From: Manihot esculenta
Lineage: Eukaryota; Streptophyta; Magnoliopsida; Malpighiales; Euphorbiaceae
Assembly (NCBI RefSeq): GCF_001659605.2
Contig: NC_035169.2
Location: 6,190,110-6,254,109, forward strand
Direction of reading: 5' to 3'
Length of the DNA stretch: 64,000 nucleotides
Shown here: piece by piece, positions 13,936 to 26,637 of the stretch
How positions within the stretch are numbered: position 1 is the first letter of the stretch
How the letters are laid out: every line of letters begins with the position of its first letter
Program-made: the position numbers and the translations under genes
Notes under the pieces: model-generated
Told to the model about the DNA's origin: nothing
The model's input: the letters and a program-made list of their open reading frames with translations, nothing else
Database searches by the model: none

Positions 13936-14564
13936 TGAACAATCTTAATTTCTCAAGGATGCAGATTCTGATTTGCTTCCTGTCTTTTTGATGTAAAATT
14001 ATATGTAAGATGTATGATTTTTTGCCCCTAATTAATATGATTAGGCATGATTCAAGATTTCATTGATGTTTGGATCTTAGAGACCTTAATGAAACAAAAC
14101 TCCAATGTTCTTTCTGACAAGTAGCTGCTTGGTTTTTCTTTTGCTTAGTTTCCGTTAAGATTAAACGACTTGAATTAAATGACTTGATTTAAGTTACTGT
14201 TATCATCAAAATTGAAATTTGCTTAAACTCGTGATGTCTATTATATTTGTCGAAGTTACAAGTGAACCATTTAGTTTATATCTGTACACAAAAGTTACAA
14301 ATGAAATGCCAAATTATTGCTATTGACATTGTTGGTAATTTTTGTCGGTAATTTTTAAGTTTCAAATATTAGTTTGTATAAATTATATTTTAATTTCTAA
14401 ATTTTAACATAATTAAAGGATTAATGTTTTGCCGAGGCTTATTTAATTAATTGTTAAGATAAATTATATTTTATCTTGTCGGCGAGAGAAATATTAAAAA
14501 ACCACACGCTTCCTCTAAAAAAGCCAGGAAATCCAAGAGATACGTGTAGACCCTTCACACCCAA

Positions 14565-15146
14565 TCCCTGATGCCAAGCCCATGAGCCCGGAACCAGTGC
14601 CGGAATCGGATCCTATCCTGCTTCTACAGCATGAAGCGGTGGGCAAAACAGAATTCACATAAAGATTGAGAAAAACCACAGAATATCTTATGGGTCGGGT
14701 TATGGAAGCGGAGAGACCCAGTCTGGTCCTCGTTTCGGTGATCAGGGCGGTACAGTAATGATAGTGCTAGAGGTGTCATATCTGGGATGGGGCCATTGGT
14801 ACACCCGCAGGGAGCTTGAGGTCTCTACTAACGGTTTTACTGACGAGAATGTGATTGGCGATTTGCGAAGGTGGGTGTGGAATTGTTTACTGGAGTGTTA
14901 TGGAGGACAATTCTAAAGTTGCCATTAAAAACTTGCTTAACAACAGGTATAATTTGAGATAATGGGTTGTTATTTATTGAGAAATCTTGCTTCAGAGATT
15001 GGATTAGGTTTAAAAGCTTGTTGTTCTTGAACTTGATCTAGGGGACAAGCTGAGAAGGAGTTTAAAGTAGAAGTAGAAGCAAAAGGATGGGTGAGGCACA
15101 CGAATTTGGCGAGGTTGCTTGGTTATTGTGCTGGAGGAGTTCATAG
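14565..15146 (+). pseudogene. Truncated receptor-like kinase pseudogene (At2g42960/At3g59110-like group)
   Basis: Two exon remnants of a plant receptor-like kinase of the group with the GWGHWYTLRELE motif. Frame 14653-14859 reads IHIKIEKNHRISYGSGYGSG, then LEVSYLGWGHWYTRRELEVS and TNGFTDENVIG. The glycine-rich ATP loop follows in another frame (EGGCGIVY, then VAIKNLLNNR), ending at a kept donor at 14946/14947. An intron with an intact TAG acceptor leads to 15042-15146 ([20 protein letters not shown], ending [11 protein letters not shown]) and another donor. A near-perfect 7-base tandem duplication (14853-14859/14860-14866) explains the frameshift. Nothing of the HRD, DFG or later kinase exons follows, and no N-terminal membrane segment is readable upstream. 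Retained splice sites argue for a decayed genomic copy, not a processed one. Confidence 0.85.
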
Positions 15147-15960
15147 GTACTTCGATTTTCTGCTTTAAACTATTCACATTTCATTTTCAGTAGTGCAAGT
15201 TAGATTTCATATTTCAGAATTCTCGAGGTACTTGTTTTTATAGCTTTTTTTTTTCGTAGCTTAAAAAGAAGAACAAAGGAGAATTTGGAAAAGAAGAGAA
15301 TCAGAAACAGGGAAAACAGAAATTAGGGCGAGAACAAGAACAGAAGAGGAAGACAAATTAGAAAGAAAACCCTAGATTCAATAAAGGAAGAGGAGGAGGA
15401 AGCTGAATTTGAAGCAATGCCCACTTTGAAACTAACTCTTATACCAATAATCGAGTAAGAACACAATAGATCACTGAAGGGGATCATGAAGAAATAAATT
15501 GAACATCTGCAAATTACAATGCTATGTTATTCAAACAATTCCCATATTTATATTTTTTTTCTCTGATCTCCTCATCCATAACAGCCTGATTTGCTCATAA
15601 CATCATATTTTTCTATGTGGATAGAGACAACGAGGAGGAAAGTAAATAGTGAAAGAGGAAGAGGGTGAAAATTTTTTTAGAGGGTGTTTTTGAAATTAAA
15701 ATTATTTCTCCTTCTTTTAAGGGTCGTAGATGAAATGAACTCTAATTTTAAAATATAAAATTTAAATGGTTGATTTTAAAAATAAGAAAATTAATTTAAA
15801 ATTTAAAAATTAAAGTATAATTTACTTTAATTGTTAAATAAAAATAATAAAATTGATAATTAATAGTTGATAATTAATAAGAGATAAAATTATAAATGAT
15901 AAGTGACTGAAGAAAAATAGGGTTTTACAATGGTTTGGTAAGCTTATTCTTGGAAGAAGA
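15147..15960. other. Purine-rich then AT-rich spacer
   Basis: After the pseudogene, 15250-15480 is unusually purine-rich (GAAGAACAAAGGAGAATTTG and similar) and may be retroelement or untranslated-leader debris. From about 15700 the sequence is AT-rich. I see no gene and could not define element ends. Confidence 0.4.
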
Positions 15961-16350
15961 CGTGCCTCCTTCTTTATGCCCTTTTTCTCTGTCCGCTAGT
16001 GACGTGTAACGGCCTCTCTACTATAGAGCCACCTTTCCTATTGTACAGGTCCATACATACGGATACCACAGAGACCCTCTTCATGTCAGGCGATCATTTA
16101 ATTCTCCTCGGCGCGCAAGTGGACAAGATTGCGAAGTGACTGGGGCTGCTGTTTTCTCTTGTCAGATCACATAGCCGAGTTTCAACTTTTCGGACTTGCT
16201 TTTTGGTTTGTACTGAAGTTCAGGTTGAAGCGGTTGAACAGGCCTGCTGAGGGGTGTTCCGAGCTTGAGGTCGATTTCGAGGCCTGTTTTATCCCAATGG
16301 GTCTCGGCCCGATCCAAAAGGGTGGTGAGGCCGACGGTTATCGGTAACTA
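15960..16350. repeat. GC-richer island, probable retroelement remnant
   Basis: About 390 bases of near-balanced composition in an otherwise strongly AT-rich spacer, with words such as CGGCGCGCAAG, GGTCTCGGCCCGATC and GACGGTTATCGGTAAC. A 72-codon frame at 16129-16347 has no recognisable domain. The composition break and lack of coding sense suggest a fragment of an LTR retrotransposon. I recognise no terminal TG...CA pair, primer-binding site or polymerase motif, so the class is uncertain. Confidence 0.35.
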
Positions 16351-17206
16351 ATAGTATATATTCAAAATATTTAGTAAACTATATCTTTATATATATATAT
16401 TCCATTTCTTTTTAACTGTCGATTTAGGAGTTCTTCTTTTTATTTTTAAATAATTGTTTATTAAATATTTTTTAAAAGCATTAGTTAGGTTCATATTATT
16501 TGTATAAACATTTTAGTTAGAGGGTAATATGATATTTTTTTTATCTCCATTTTTTGTTGTTAAAATTTAGTTATTGCTCTCTTTAAATTGTATGCAAAAA
16601 CTTTAAATAATATATAATAAAAAATCTGAGTAATATATATAAGATTTAAAATATAATTTTTTATGTATATATAGAAATAAACATGAAAAGTTTATTATTT
16701 TGTCATGAATAAATTTATTAATTTATTCTTTAATTTTAAAAAATATAATAAAATATTTATGATATTTTAAAATAGTTTATTAGTTAGATTTTTTTATTAA
16801 TTTTAACTGTTAAATATTTTACTATTATTTATGTAATTTGAAAAAATTTATTAATTAATTTTTAATTTTATAAAAAATATATTAATTAGTGTTTTTGCAT
16901 TAAGAATATTTTAAATTTTTTACTTTTTAATTTAATTGAAAAACTAATCAATAAATTTCTATAATATAAAGAGCAAATAGTATATTTTTAATAAACATTA
17001 TAATTAATTTTAATTATTTTTATAAGACCTGTATATAATTTATTATTATATAAGTTTAATTTGAAAATAAAATTTTATAATCATTTAACATGAAAGGGAT
17101 AGTCATATCAGCTATTCCCTTGTGAGAGAAAAGCTCTAAATTTTTGCGAACAGAAGTATATATGAGATGTCAAATGAATTCGGGCTCAAAAGATATATGC
17201 CGCATT

Positions 17207-17229
17207 GCAGCAGCAGCAGCAGCAGCAGC
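17207..17229. repeat. (GCA)n microsatellite
   Basis: About eight GCA units in the spacer. No open frame of note surrounds them. Confidence 0.95.
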
Positions 17230-17308
17230 CGAGGCACGAATGGTTAGCTATTTTGAATTCTCTCTCCAAACTAAGACTATTCATGGCTATTGATTAATTG
17301 AAGGGAAA

Positions 17309-17640
17309 ATAACCATTTAATCCATCATGAAATTTATTAATTTAAAAAATTTATTAAAATATTTCTGAAATATTAAAAAATCTACTAATCAATCATTTAT
17401 TTTATTATTTAGACTTTATAATATGAATATATTATAAAATTTATGAGTTAGTTCTTTAATTTTATAAAAATTAAATTAATTAGTTCTTTATTTTAGACTT
17501 TTTTAATATTTAATGGTTAAAATTAATAGAGAAATTAATTAATAAATTTTTTAATATCTTAATATAATTTTTAAAATTAAAAAATTAATTAATGAGTTTT
17601 ATTAAATTTGAATGACTAAATAATAATTCTCACGTTACTG
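17309..17640. repeat. AT-rich dispersed repeat with inverted ends
   Basis: About 330 bases begin ACCATTTAATCCATCATGAA. The reverse complement of the other end reads similarly (ATTATTTAGTCATTCAAATT), so the unit could fold on itself. Recurring phrases (AAATTTATTAATTAATTnnTT, TTTTAACTGTTAAATATT) appear again at about 16780-16990, 18895-19160 and 27415-27700. It looks like a non-autonomous foldback or MITE family, but low complexity makes exact ends uncertain. Confidence 0.45.
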
Positions 17641-18894
17641 AAAGAGTTGATAGCAATTTAAACAACAAAAATTACAAGTTCTACACAGTTGTCCCTACAT
17701 TTAGCCAACGTTATTCAACTGAACCTTCTGCCAATCTTTGAGAAAAAAAAAAATCTTTCCTAGTGGAGTTCTGTGAAGTCTGGTCTGTGTAGCTTGTTTT
17801 TGCACTTGTTTAACAAGTTGAAATTTAATGTAATTATGTTAAATTAATTATAATTTAATTTAAATTTAATAAAATAATAATTTTAATTTATTAAATTTAA
17901 ACCCATTAAACTTTTATTTAATTAGATCAATAAAAATAATAATTTTTAATTTTTTTTAAAGAATTGAAGCTAAATATAGCTATATATTAAAAATAAATCA
18001 AATTTAATCTACCATTTAAAAATTAAATTTCAAGAAAAAATAGTCTCTACCTGCCCCTTATCTGAAAATATATCATTTTTTTCCCTTTGTCAATTTTCTA
18101 AAGTTGAATTGACTTTGGATCAACCCATGAAAGCCTGCTAAGGAGTCATCTCTTGCTTGGTAGAATTAATTGCTTGGAGTAATCTCTTGCTTCATAGAAT
18201 TAAATGCTTTTCTCGTTTTATCATTTGAGTGTCAATTAATCTGAAATTGGAAACCCATTTTGTCTGCTCTTTCCTGCATATCCTGTTAGAAAATAATTGC
18301 ACTTAAAACTTCCAACTAATCATTTGATATACCTCTCATTTAAGACATTCACATCCACATCTTTCTCAAATTTTCATAAAAAAAATAAAAAATCGAGTTA
18401 CTAAAATAATCAAATCAAATCAAACTGTTCGATTTAATTTGAAAATATGCTCTATACAAGCTAACCAAGTGTGATGCGCACGAAATTTAAATCTTAAAAT
18501 AGTATGAATTACACAAAGCGGCAAGCTAGCTAGTCATGATCTGTCAAGACTCAAAGGTAACAAGCTGGGAAACAGGATCATGTGATCATTCAAACAAATT
18601 GGTAGGAGTTTTTCTTCATTCTAAATCTGGTGAAGCACATGTATTCTCAAGAAGCAACCTAATCCCACAACCAACTTCATTGGGCTTTTTTTTTCTTTTA
18701 TTTAAAGAAAAAAAAATTCTGGGTAATGCTGAGATGATGGGGATGTACACAAATGTTACTACTTGACAAAATTATTAAATAATGTAGTAAAATTTGCAGT
18801 TACATGTGACAGTTTTGTCTCTTAAAATATTACCATTTAGAAAATTTACAGTTCTCTGTAACAGTTTTATCTTAAAAAATATTATTATTTAGTT

Positions 18895-19160
18895 TTATTA
18901 TAAGAAAAAATTTATTAATTATTTTTTTGATTTTAACTGTTATATTAAAATATTTTTAAAATTTTTAAAATTTTATTAATTAATTCTTTTATTAATTTCA
19001 ACTATTAAATATTTACTAGTTAGTTCTATAGCATATGCAAACTCATCAATAGTTAGTACTTCTATTTTTTTAAAAATATATTAAAATATTTTAAAATTTT
19101 AAAAAATTATTATTTAATTCTTTCATATTTAAGACAGCTAAAATTAACATAGTGATGTAT
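18895..19160. repeat. Further copy of the AT-rich dispersed repeat
   Basis: Shares phrases with 17309-17640, such as AAAATTTATTAATTATTTTT followed by a TTTAACTGTTATATTAAAAT segment. The copy is diverged and its borders are unclear. Confidence 0.35.
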
Positions 19161-20522
19161 TTTTTAAAATTAAAGATTTTCTTAATAAGGATTAAATAAT
19201 ATTTTTTTCTTTTGTCCATTGATCTTTAAAGATTGCAGAGAGTGCAGTTCAATTACTATGAGAAGTGAACGTTTGGATTTAAATCCTGTTTGCCTAATAG
19301 AATTGATATATTTCTTCAGAAAACAGTAATGACTAGTAGTTAATTGACACTGTTGATTGCCTTTTTTTCTGCCATTCTGCTTGTTAATTATGAGTCTTCT
19401 AGTTGTTAGATTTACTATAAACTATTTTTGGGTCCTCACAAGTTGCTGTTTTCAAATGTAGCAGCTTTAACTTTGTGTCTAATCATTCAATTTTTTCAAT
19501 AAAAAAAAAAAAAAAAAGACTGTTTGAGTTTTTGGAACCCTTCTATTGCTAGTTTTGATTTGCATTTATGTCCTTTCTGGCTGCTTGCTTCATTATTGTC
19601 ATATTTCATCAATTGGGCAAATCTTCAATATTAGAAATTAGTTCTCTGCCCTCTAATATACAAGAAAAGCAAAGTTAATAGGCTCTATTATATTTAAATA
19701 GAGCTAAATTTGAAATGAATAAAAAATTGAATTGAATTTTTAAATTAATTCGATTCGGTCAATTTTTTCGGTTTGAACCAAAATACTGATAGTGGTTACA
19801 CATTAAGTGTATAAAAAAAATTTTCAAATAAATTTTTTAGAGAATAAGCAACCAAATTATAGGTTATTGTATAGTTTATGAATAGCTAAAAAGGGCAAAC
19901 ACATCTAATCAAACACATGAATGAAAATGACTTTATTTTAATATATAAATATATATATAATCATGTTTGAAATTATTAAAAAATATTTTATTTGTGGGTA
20001 TTTGGAAATTAATTCCATGGGGGCCACACAGTATCCCACATTTTAAGTTGGTGAATGATCATGTACCTACCCAAGTTCTTGCTTCATCAATAGATTCTTC
20101 AAAGATTGTGATTGTTCATCAACTTATGCACTTTGCCTTCAAATCTCCACAAACTAACTTGGGAAAAATAAATGGAACCCTCTTAATTAGCTTGCTATTA
20201 CTATTTACCAATGTAGTTTGAATTAGTTTTTGCATAAAAACTATAATAAGCTGTCATAAAATATTACAAAGAAACCTAATATGTTAGAAAGCTGACAGAG
20301 TCCTAGTGTTTAACATGAGTTTGATTTGCTCTGCCCTTCTCCAGAATGTCCTTAGTCATTAAGTAATAGGACCCTCATCATCTTCATTGTCCTGAAGCTT
20401 TTAATATGTGCTTGTTGTTAATGAACCATAATGAAAATTGATGGCACACCTACAGGTAGTTCAATATTAGTTTCTCATTATAATGGGCCCAACCTACTGT
20501 CTCAATTCCTCTTCTCATTTTC

Positions 20523-20842
20523 AGCCACGACGGATATAGAAATTCAATTTCGATATCTAATTTAAATAAATATGTCCCATTTTATTATTTTATCTATTTT
20601 TTTATTAAATAATAAAAAAATTAACAACTAAATTAAAGAGTTTGATCTTATAAAATATAATAAAGATTTAATTAAATAATTTTAAAATAATGTATGAGTT
20701 GGTAAATTTTTTAAATATATAAAAATCTAGTAATTATTTTTCATGTTTTAGAAAAAATTACTTATAATACTTAAAAATTTTTAAAAATTTCAGAAGGGTA
20801 TATGCCCTTTGGTTATGAGTGAATCCGTCCCTACTCATTTTA
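20523..20842. repeat. Possible MITE remnant
   Basis: The left edge reads CCACGACGGATATAG and the reverse complement of the right edge reads TAGGGACGGATTCACTC, sharing ACGGAT in inverted orientation around about 300 AT-rich bases. The shared terminal word is short, so the call is tentative. Confidence 0.3.
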
Positions 20843-22430
20843 TATATATCTCGAGAAAAAGGAAGAAAAAAATTAATATTGATTTTTATTTTCTTTTCAT
20901 ATTATTTCTTTGTCCCTTGTTTTGTTGCGCAATAGGGAAGTGTCTCCCAATGTGTAGTACCTCTTCATTTTGAATACTTTGCTCAGTTCCTTATTCCTAG
21001 CTTCTTAATCATTCTCTTGATTACAAGTCATGAAAAAGATAATTTTTTTTATTTTTTATTATTATTATTCCAATGGTAGTACCTTACATGCAGGTGTTTA
21101 ATTTAATTAATAGTTAATTAATTTAATTTTTATTTTTTTCATAAGAAATTAAAGTTTTAACGACGATTTTTCAGCAAAATATAGAATAATTTTATTACCT
21201 ATCCCCAAAACTATGCGGTTTTCCAAAAGGAGACAAATCTCGTCACTGTTTGATAACATATACCATCTATAAATATAAAAAGACCTCTGAAAAAAAAATA
21301 AAAAGACAGTAAAAATTTTTTTTAAAACAAATAAATCTCATTTTCATCAAAAAATATTTTTCGCTGAAAATGTTTTTTAATATAAATTAATTTTAAAAAA
21401 AATATATAAAAACACTTCAGGCATATTAATTCATGAAACAAATTATAAATAAAATTAGAAATCGAAACAAACAACAATAAATATAATAAGCTGTAATTAT
21501 ATATAATGAGATTTTAGTTTAGAAACTCGATATTAATAATTCATTAAATAATATTTATTTAGATTGAATTTATATAGATTTATAGTGTAAATACATGATG
21601 AAATTTACATGAAATTTTTATGAGTTTATGTGAATCTGATTTAAGTAAATATTTTTTAATTCGTTAATTAAATTATAATAAATAACATTTGATATTTTAT
21701 TGTTAAAAATTATAGAAAAATAATATTTTATTATTTTTATTTTACATGGAGAATCCAATACAACAACTATAGTTAGTACAATCACTATAAAGCATATATG
21801 ATATTGGAATAGATTTTGTCAATGGATTTTTCTTCACCCATAATTAGTAATGAATTTTTTGAAAAAATGCAAGAATAAATATGAATATTACCAATTTTTC
21901 AGTATAATTTATTGCTAAATTATTAACGAATAATTAAATTTACACGTAAATGGTTTGTAATTAGTAAAAATGTTCGTACAAATTTAATAATTCTTAAAAA
22001 GGATTTGGGAAAAAAAAATAAAAAAACAGAGAAGAGAAATAAGAAATGGGTATTTGATTTCATTGCTTCACTTTTGAATGATGGATGGATAAAGAGAATT
22101 GGTTCTAATACAAATGTAAGGATTTTGATGTTAATTTGACCTGGCAGATGGATGCCTCCGAGAAACTTTGCAGACATAGGGATAAGAAGAATAAGATTTC
22201 TGGATATTAAAAGAAATAAATTGCAGACCAATCAAATTCAATCAACAAGGTTGATTTGGTCATGCCCATTAAAAAGAAAAGAATAAGTAATTTAAAATAA
22301 AAAATTGTATCAGCTAGGTAGCTAGGAGTCTGTCTGGTATTGGACATTTTTATTTATTCTTCGGCCTGAATTAATATGGGGATTTGTAATAACAAAGCAG
22401 AGATGTATGGAAATCTCAATACAAGACATA
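20843..22430. other. AT-rich spacer, nothing recognised
   Basis: Low-complexity AT-rich sequence with A and T runs. Short open frames here have no recognisable similarity. Confidence 0.6.
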
Positions 22431-23880
22431 GACATTGAAACTCGGAAGTGATGTTTTTGTAACATCTTACTATGCAAACCACACTCGTGTCATCTTGGAA
22501 ATATAACCTAACAAGCATGGGATCTCTGCTCACTGCTCAACACCTCAACTCTATATCCACCCTTTCATTTCCCAACGACTTAATTATTAATTTCAACTAT
22601 TTTCCTTAATAATATCAACGGTCCGTACTCATCCGTCTTACGTAATTCTTTAATCTCAGTCTAACCCATTAATATTCCTATAAAAATGTTTGCATACACC
22701 TAGATGCTTATAGTGCTTCCCCCAGTGCATGTTCTCTTTGTACTGAACTTATGCTTGGATGTTTGATTTGCTTAGAGATTTGTGAATTCTTGCTCTTCCT
22801 GTCCCCATGCAATTCTAGATTCAAGAAAAGCTGAAACCCACAGGATTTGAGCTTGGTGATGGCAATTTTAGACAGACTTCATATATACTTAGAACTATTT
22901 CATGGGGTTAATCTGGTCCTACACACTCTCAATGAACAATGTCTGCTTTATTTACAGTCCAGTTTGGCTCAAAGAATAGTTTTGTAGGCCATATTTTTAA
23001 TTGCAATAAAGAAACGGGAGTTGCTCAAGTGAATGATATGTGGGGACAAATCTTTGGTTGTGTCAAAACATCAAACACTTGATAGACATTGCACATGCAG
23101 ACATTGGCAATGGCCATTACCCTTTCCTTTTCTTTGCTTTAAGGAAAAGGAGAGAAAGTGAAGTTTATTTTCCTTAGCTTTAATGTGTGATCAACATCTA
23201 TAGAGAGTACACAAGTGAATGAGAATGAGAATTGCAAAAGCCTTAAATTAAGGTGAAACCATTTCTTTCCTATGGCCACAATTTGCAGAGAGAAATACCA
23301 AATTTCTGAGGCATTGTCTCCTTTAGCCCACATTACACATACCCAAATTCAACTGACACAAGTGGATCCCACAATACAGGGAAGAAAGAGAAAATTTTAT
23401 TTAGACTCAATCCACCATAAACTCAAAATACAGGTAAACGAGACTCACTTTCATACGTATAGGGTAACGTCTGTATAAAAATTTGCCGGAGGAAATTGTT
23501 TGTTTGAATCTTTCTCTCTTCCTTCGTCCAAGTACTTTGTTTCTTATGTGAAATCTTGTGTTAGATTTCTTTTTGTCACTGTACAAACTATAGCCCACAT
23601 CTGTTGGCATTCCAAGAGAATTAGATTTGCTTCTTTTACCTTAGATTTTGCTTCACCAATTTTGGAATTTACATTTCCTTCTGATTTTCTACCCATTTTT
23701 ACTTGCTTCAGTTTTTGCCTTATCTCTTTGTAGGGTTTTGAACAAGGACTGTTCAAGCTATCAAGCCAAGTAAATGACAAAGACCAACCATTTGTCAACT
23801 TTATAAAATTCCATTGGTAAATTATTTCACATCACAAATTGAGTGTACAATTTATCAACAATAATCTCCCACCCTCTCTT
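22430..23880. other. Normal-complexity island in the spacer upstream of WIP2
   Basis: About 1.4 kb in which composition returns to the level of genic DNA, with few simple runs, about 4.5-6 kb upstream of the WIP2 start. No open frame is longer than about 85 codons and none resembles a known protein. It could be conserved regulatory DNA, a non-coding transcript or an old unique segment. Sequence alone does not decide. Confidence 0.35.
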
Positions 23881-24469
23881 TCTCTTTACATATATACTGG
23901 AGAGACAAAGGATTATAATGTTTTAGTTAAAAACAATTTTTATTTAATTTATATGAGTCTGTCATATAAATATATTGATAACTCTTAAATTTTAAGAATA
24001 TCATTTAGTTAAGACGAAATAAAAGAGAAAAATAAATTAAAAAATTAAAAATTTTATTAAAATTTTTTAAAAATTAAAAATAGTAAATTTTAATAGTGAA
24101 GGGAAATTATTTATAAAATAAATAAAATTCTAATACGTAAAATTATGAAAATATTTAAAATATTTAAAAAATAATTAAAATATAAAATTGACTAAATTTT
24201 TTATATTAAACTTTGTAACAGACCTACGATATCGTCACATTTTAAAAGTTGTGCGTCTGAAAATTTTTTTTTCGAAAAATTATTATAAATTTTTATCGCA
24301 CATCGATAAAAAAAATTAGATTTAATTTAAATCTATCGTAAAATTAAAAATTAATTATTTCATGTCATATATAAAATTTTATACGTCTACGATAATTTTA
24401 TATTATAAATCTAATCTAAATAAGTATTTTTCAAAGGCAATCTAAAACGACAAAAAACATTTGGACATT

Positions 24470-25090
24470 GACTTGGGCTTGCATTCCACTACGCTGCACC
24501 TTAATCTTCACACCTCCCTCCAATTTGTTGGTATATATTTATGGATTGGAATCCAATGAGAAGAGTGTAGTAAAAGAAATTGGAAAAAAAAAAGATATGC
24601 AGAAGTGAAACAGTTGTGGGGATTGAGACAATCCATTGGGATGAAACCTAAGGCCAAATCCGACCACCGTACGCATGCCAATGACAAATGTTGGCTTTCT
24701 TTCAAACTATTTTGCTTCTTCCTTCCAAACTCTCTCTCTCTCTCTCTCCTCAATTGCTTGGGATGGGAGCAGTTCTCTATCTCTATTCCCCTTTCTTTTC
24801 TCCACATCTAAAAATCTTAATTCCAAATGTTAAATATTTTTTATATAATTAATTATAATTATAATTTAAATTTAAAATCTCTCTATACACAATTTAATTT
24901 AAATTTTAGAGTGAGTTAATGCAATTTTAAATTTAATAGGAGTAGTAATAATTTCTTTGCCTAGTTAACTGTCTCTTTGCATTTAAATTAGGACGAAGCG
25001 GCGGTGGAGGTGGAGGTCGAAAGGAGCATGCAAGGCACGCATACGTCACACGGCACACGTCGGCCATAGAGTGAGGATTTTATTTTTTAT
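24470..25090. other. Second island, with ACGT-core motifs
   Basis: A further patch of genic composition contains a CT tract at about 24728-24750 and, at 25000-25070, a GC-rich run with ACGT cores (ATACGTCAC, CACACGTCGG) of the kind bound by plant bZIP factors. It lies about 3.3-3.9 kb upstream of the WIP2 start codon. No coding sense is visible. Confidence 0.35.
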
Positions 25091-25387
25091 TTTTTTTGGA
25101 ATTTGCTGCAGTTTCCATATGTGATCAATCAATTCTCTCCTATTTTTCAATTAAAACTTAAAAATTTTAATAAAAATTTTATTTTTTTGTTAAGTTTTGT
25201 TTAAATTATTAATATATAGTGATGATAATTTTAACCTATTTAATCATTTGAAATTAAAATATACGTATAATTAAAACCTAATTTATAAATTAATTGGTGA
25301 TATTCGGACTCGATTTAAAAAAATTATTATTTTTTAGAATAAAATTTTACTTTAACTTTCTATTTGTTTCATTAAATTTATTTTTTA

Positions 25388-25488
25388 TAAAAAAATTTTT
25401 AAGTGAAAATTGAGAATTGAAAGAATAGAATTTTAAATCTCTCATATTTATTCAGATACATTTATTATCTAATTAAGTTTGTAAGTAC
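25388..25488 (-). mobile_element. tRNA-derived short SINE, diverged copy
   Basis: Read on the minus strand, it matches the family defined at 33864-33956 and 26549-26637: an ACTTACAAACTTAATTAG-like head, then TGTATCTGAATAAATATGAG and a pyrimidine-rich segment. It is decayed, with degenerate A and B boxes. Confidence 0.6.
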
Positions 25489-25673
25489 GTTTTCTATAAG
25501 ATTTAATAATCTAGTAACAACAAATGAATAGTTATATCTGAACAGGAATATTAATTTTGATGTATAGCATTTAATTTATTATGAAAAAGAAACTAATTTT
25601 CAGTCTTTATTAATTTTAAAAAAATAAAAACAAAATTATTTATTTACATTTCAAAATTAATATAAATAATTAA

Positions 25674-25696
25674 TATATATATATATATATATATAT
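25674..25696. repeat. (AT)n microsatellite
   Basis: Run of AT units in AT-rich spacer. Confidence 0.9.
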
Positions 25697-25699
25697 ACA

Positions 25700-26548
25700 C
25701 TATTAAAATTAAAAGAAATGGTATAAAAGACAAAAATATTCTATTTTTTAAGAATTAATAAGTTAAGTAAAACATAATTATAATAATATATTATAATAAT
25801 AATCAAATTTAATTAGTTATTATATTATAATATTATATTATATATAAAAATAATACACAAAATAATTGATAAAAATTATGATAACGAATATAAATAACGA
25901 TCACACATTGTAAAAAAAATTAATATTTTTAAAAAAAAAATTATGAAAATTTCAATTTTATATTATATATATTATAAAGTAAACACTCAATCATACAGCT
26001 GTTAATTTAATCCTTATTTAATTAAAGTTGATAAGACAAAAGTTTATAACCAACTTTATATTTATATTTATATATGGAGAGGTATAAATACATATTCATT
26101 AAAAAGTGAAAAAAAATAATATTTTATAATTTTTATTTATTTTTTTATTATTTTAAAATTATTATTATTTTTTTATATATAATTAATATATAAATCGATT
26201 ATTATAATTCTATTTAATTTTATTTTATTTTAAAATAATTCACATTAATTATTAAAATATTTTTTAATATTTAATAAATTTAATATTTTTAAAAAATATA
26301 ATTAAAAAATTAATAAAAAAAATAAAATAAGTAAAAATTATAGTACGGAAGGAAGGAAGCTAAAGCTCATATTGTAGGAGTTGGAAGAATATTAATTATG
26401 AGCGTTTTGAAAGACTCAGATTTAAGTTTTTTTTTTTTAATTTTATATTTTAAAAAAATTACTTATTTTTATGGAAAAAAAAACATTAAAGTTTAATTTA
26501 AAAAATTATATATACTATTAAAGGGAGAGTTACAAATTTAAAGAGATA
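25700..26548. other. AT-rich spacer, nothing recognised
   Basis: Very low complexity A/T sequence with no gene or bounded element that I can identify. Confidence 0.6.
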
Positions 26549-26637
26549 GCACTCACAGGCTTAGTCTGGTGGTTAGTGCATCTGAGTAAATTTGAGAGAT
26601 CTCAAATTCGATCTCCACTCCCCATTTAAAAAAAAAA
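26549..26637 (+). mobile_element. tRNA-derived short SINE, well-preserved copy
   Basis: Reads GCACTCACAGGCTTAGTCTG, then GTGGTTAGTGCATCTGAG, and ends CCCATTT plus an A run. TAGTCTGGTGG corresponds to a tRNA A box and AAATTCGATCTCC to a B box, about 30 bases apart. The layout matches the better copy at 33864-33956. It lacks a clear target-site duplication. Confidence 0.78.

Noticed and set aside
16129..16347. 72-codon gene
   Set aside because: No domain, no start context and a composition like old retroelement DNA; treated as part of a repeat remnant.
19967..20221. 84-codon plus-strand frame in the spacer
   Set aside because: No family resemblance, isolated in AT-rich repeat-laden DNA, no splice or promoter support.
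26549..26637. Functional tRNA gene
   Set aside because: A and B boxes are present, but an acceptor stem cannot be paired, an A tail follows, and several diverged relatives lie nearby, so it is a SINE copy.
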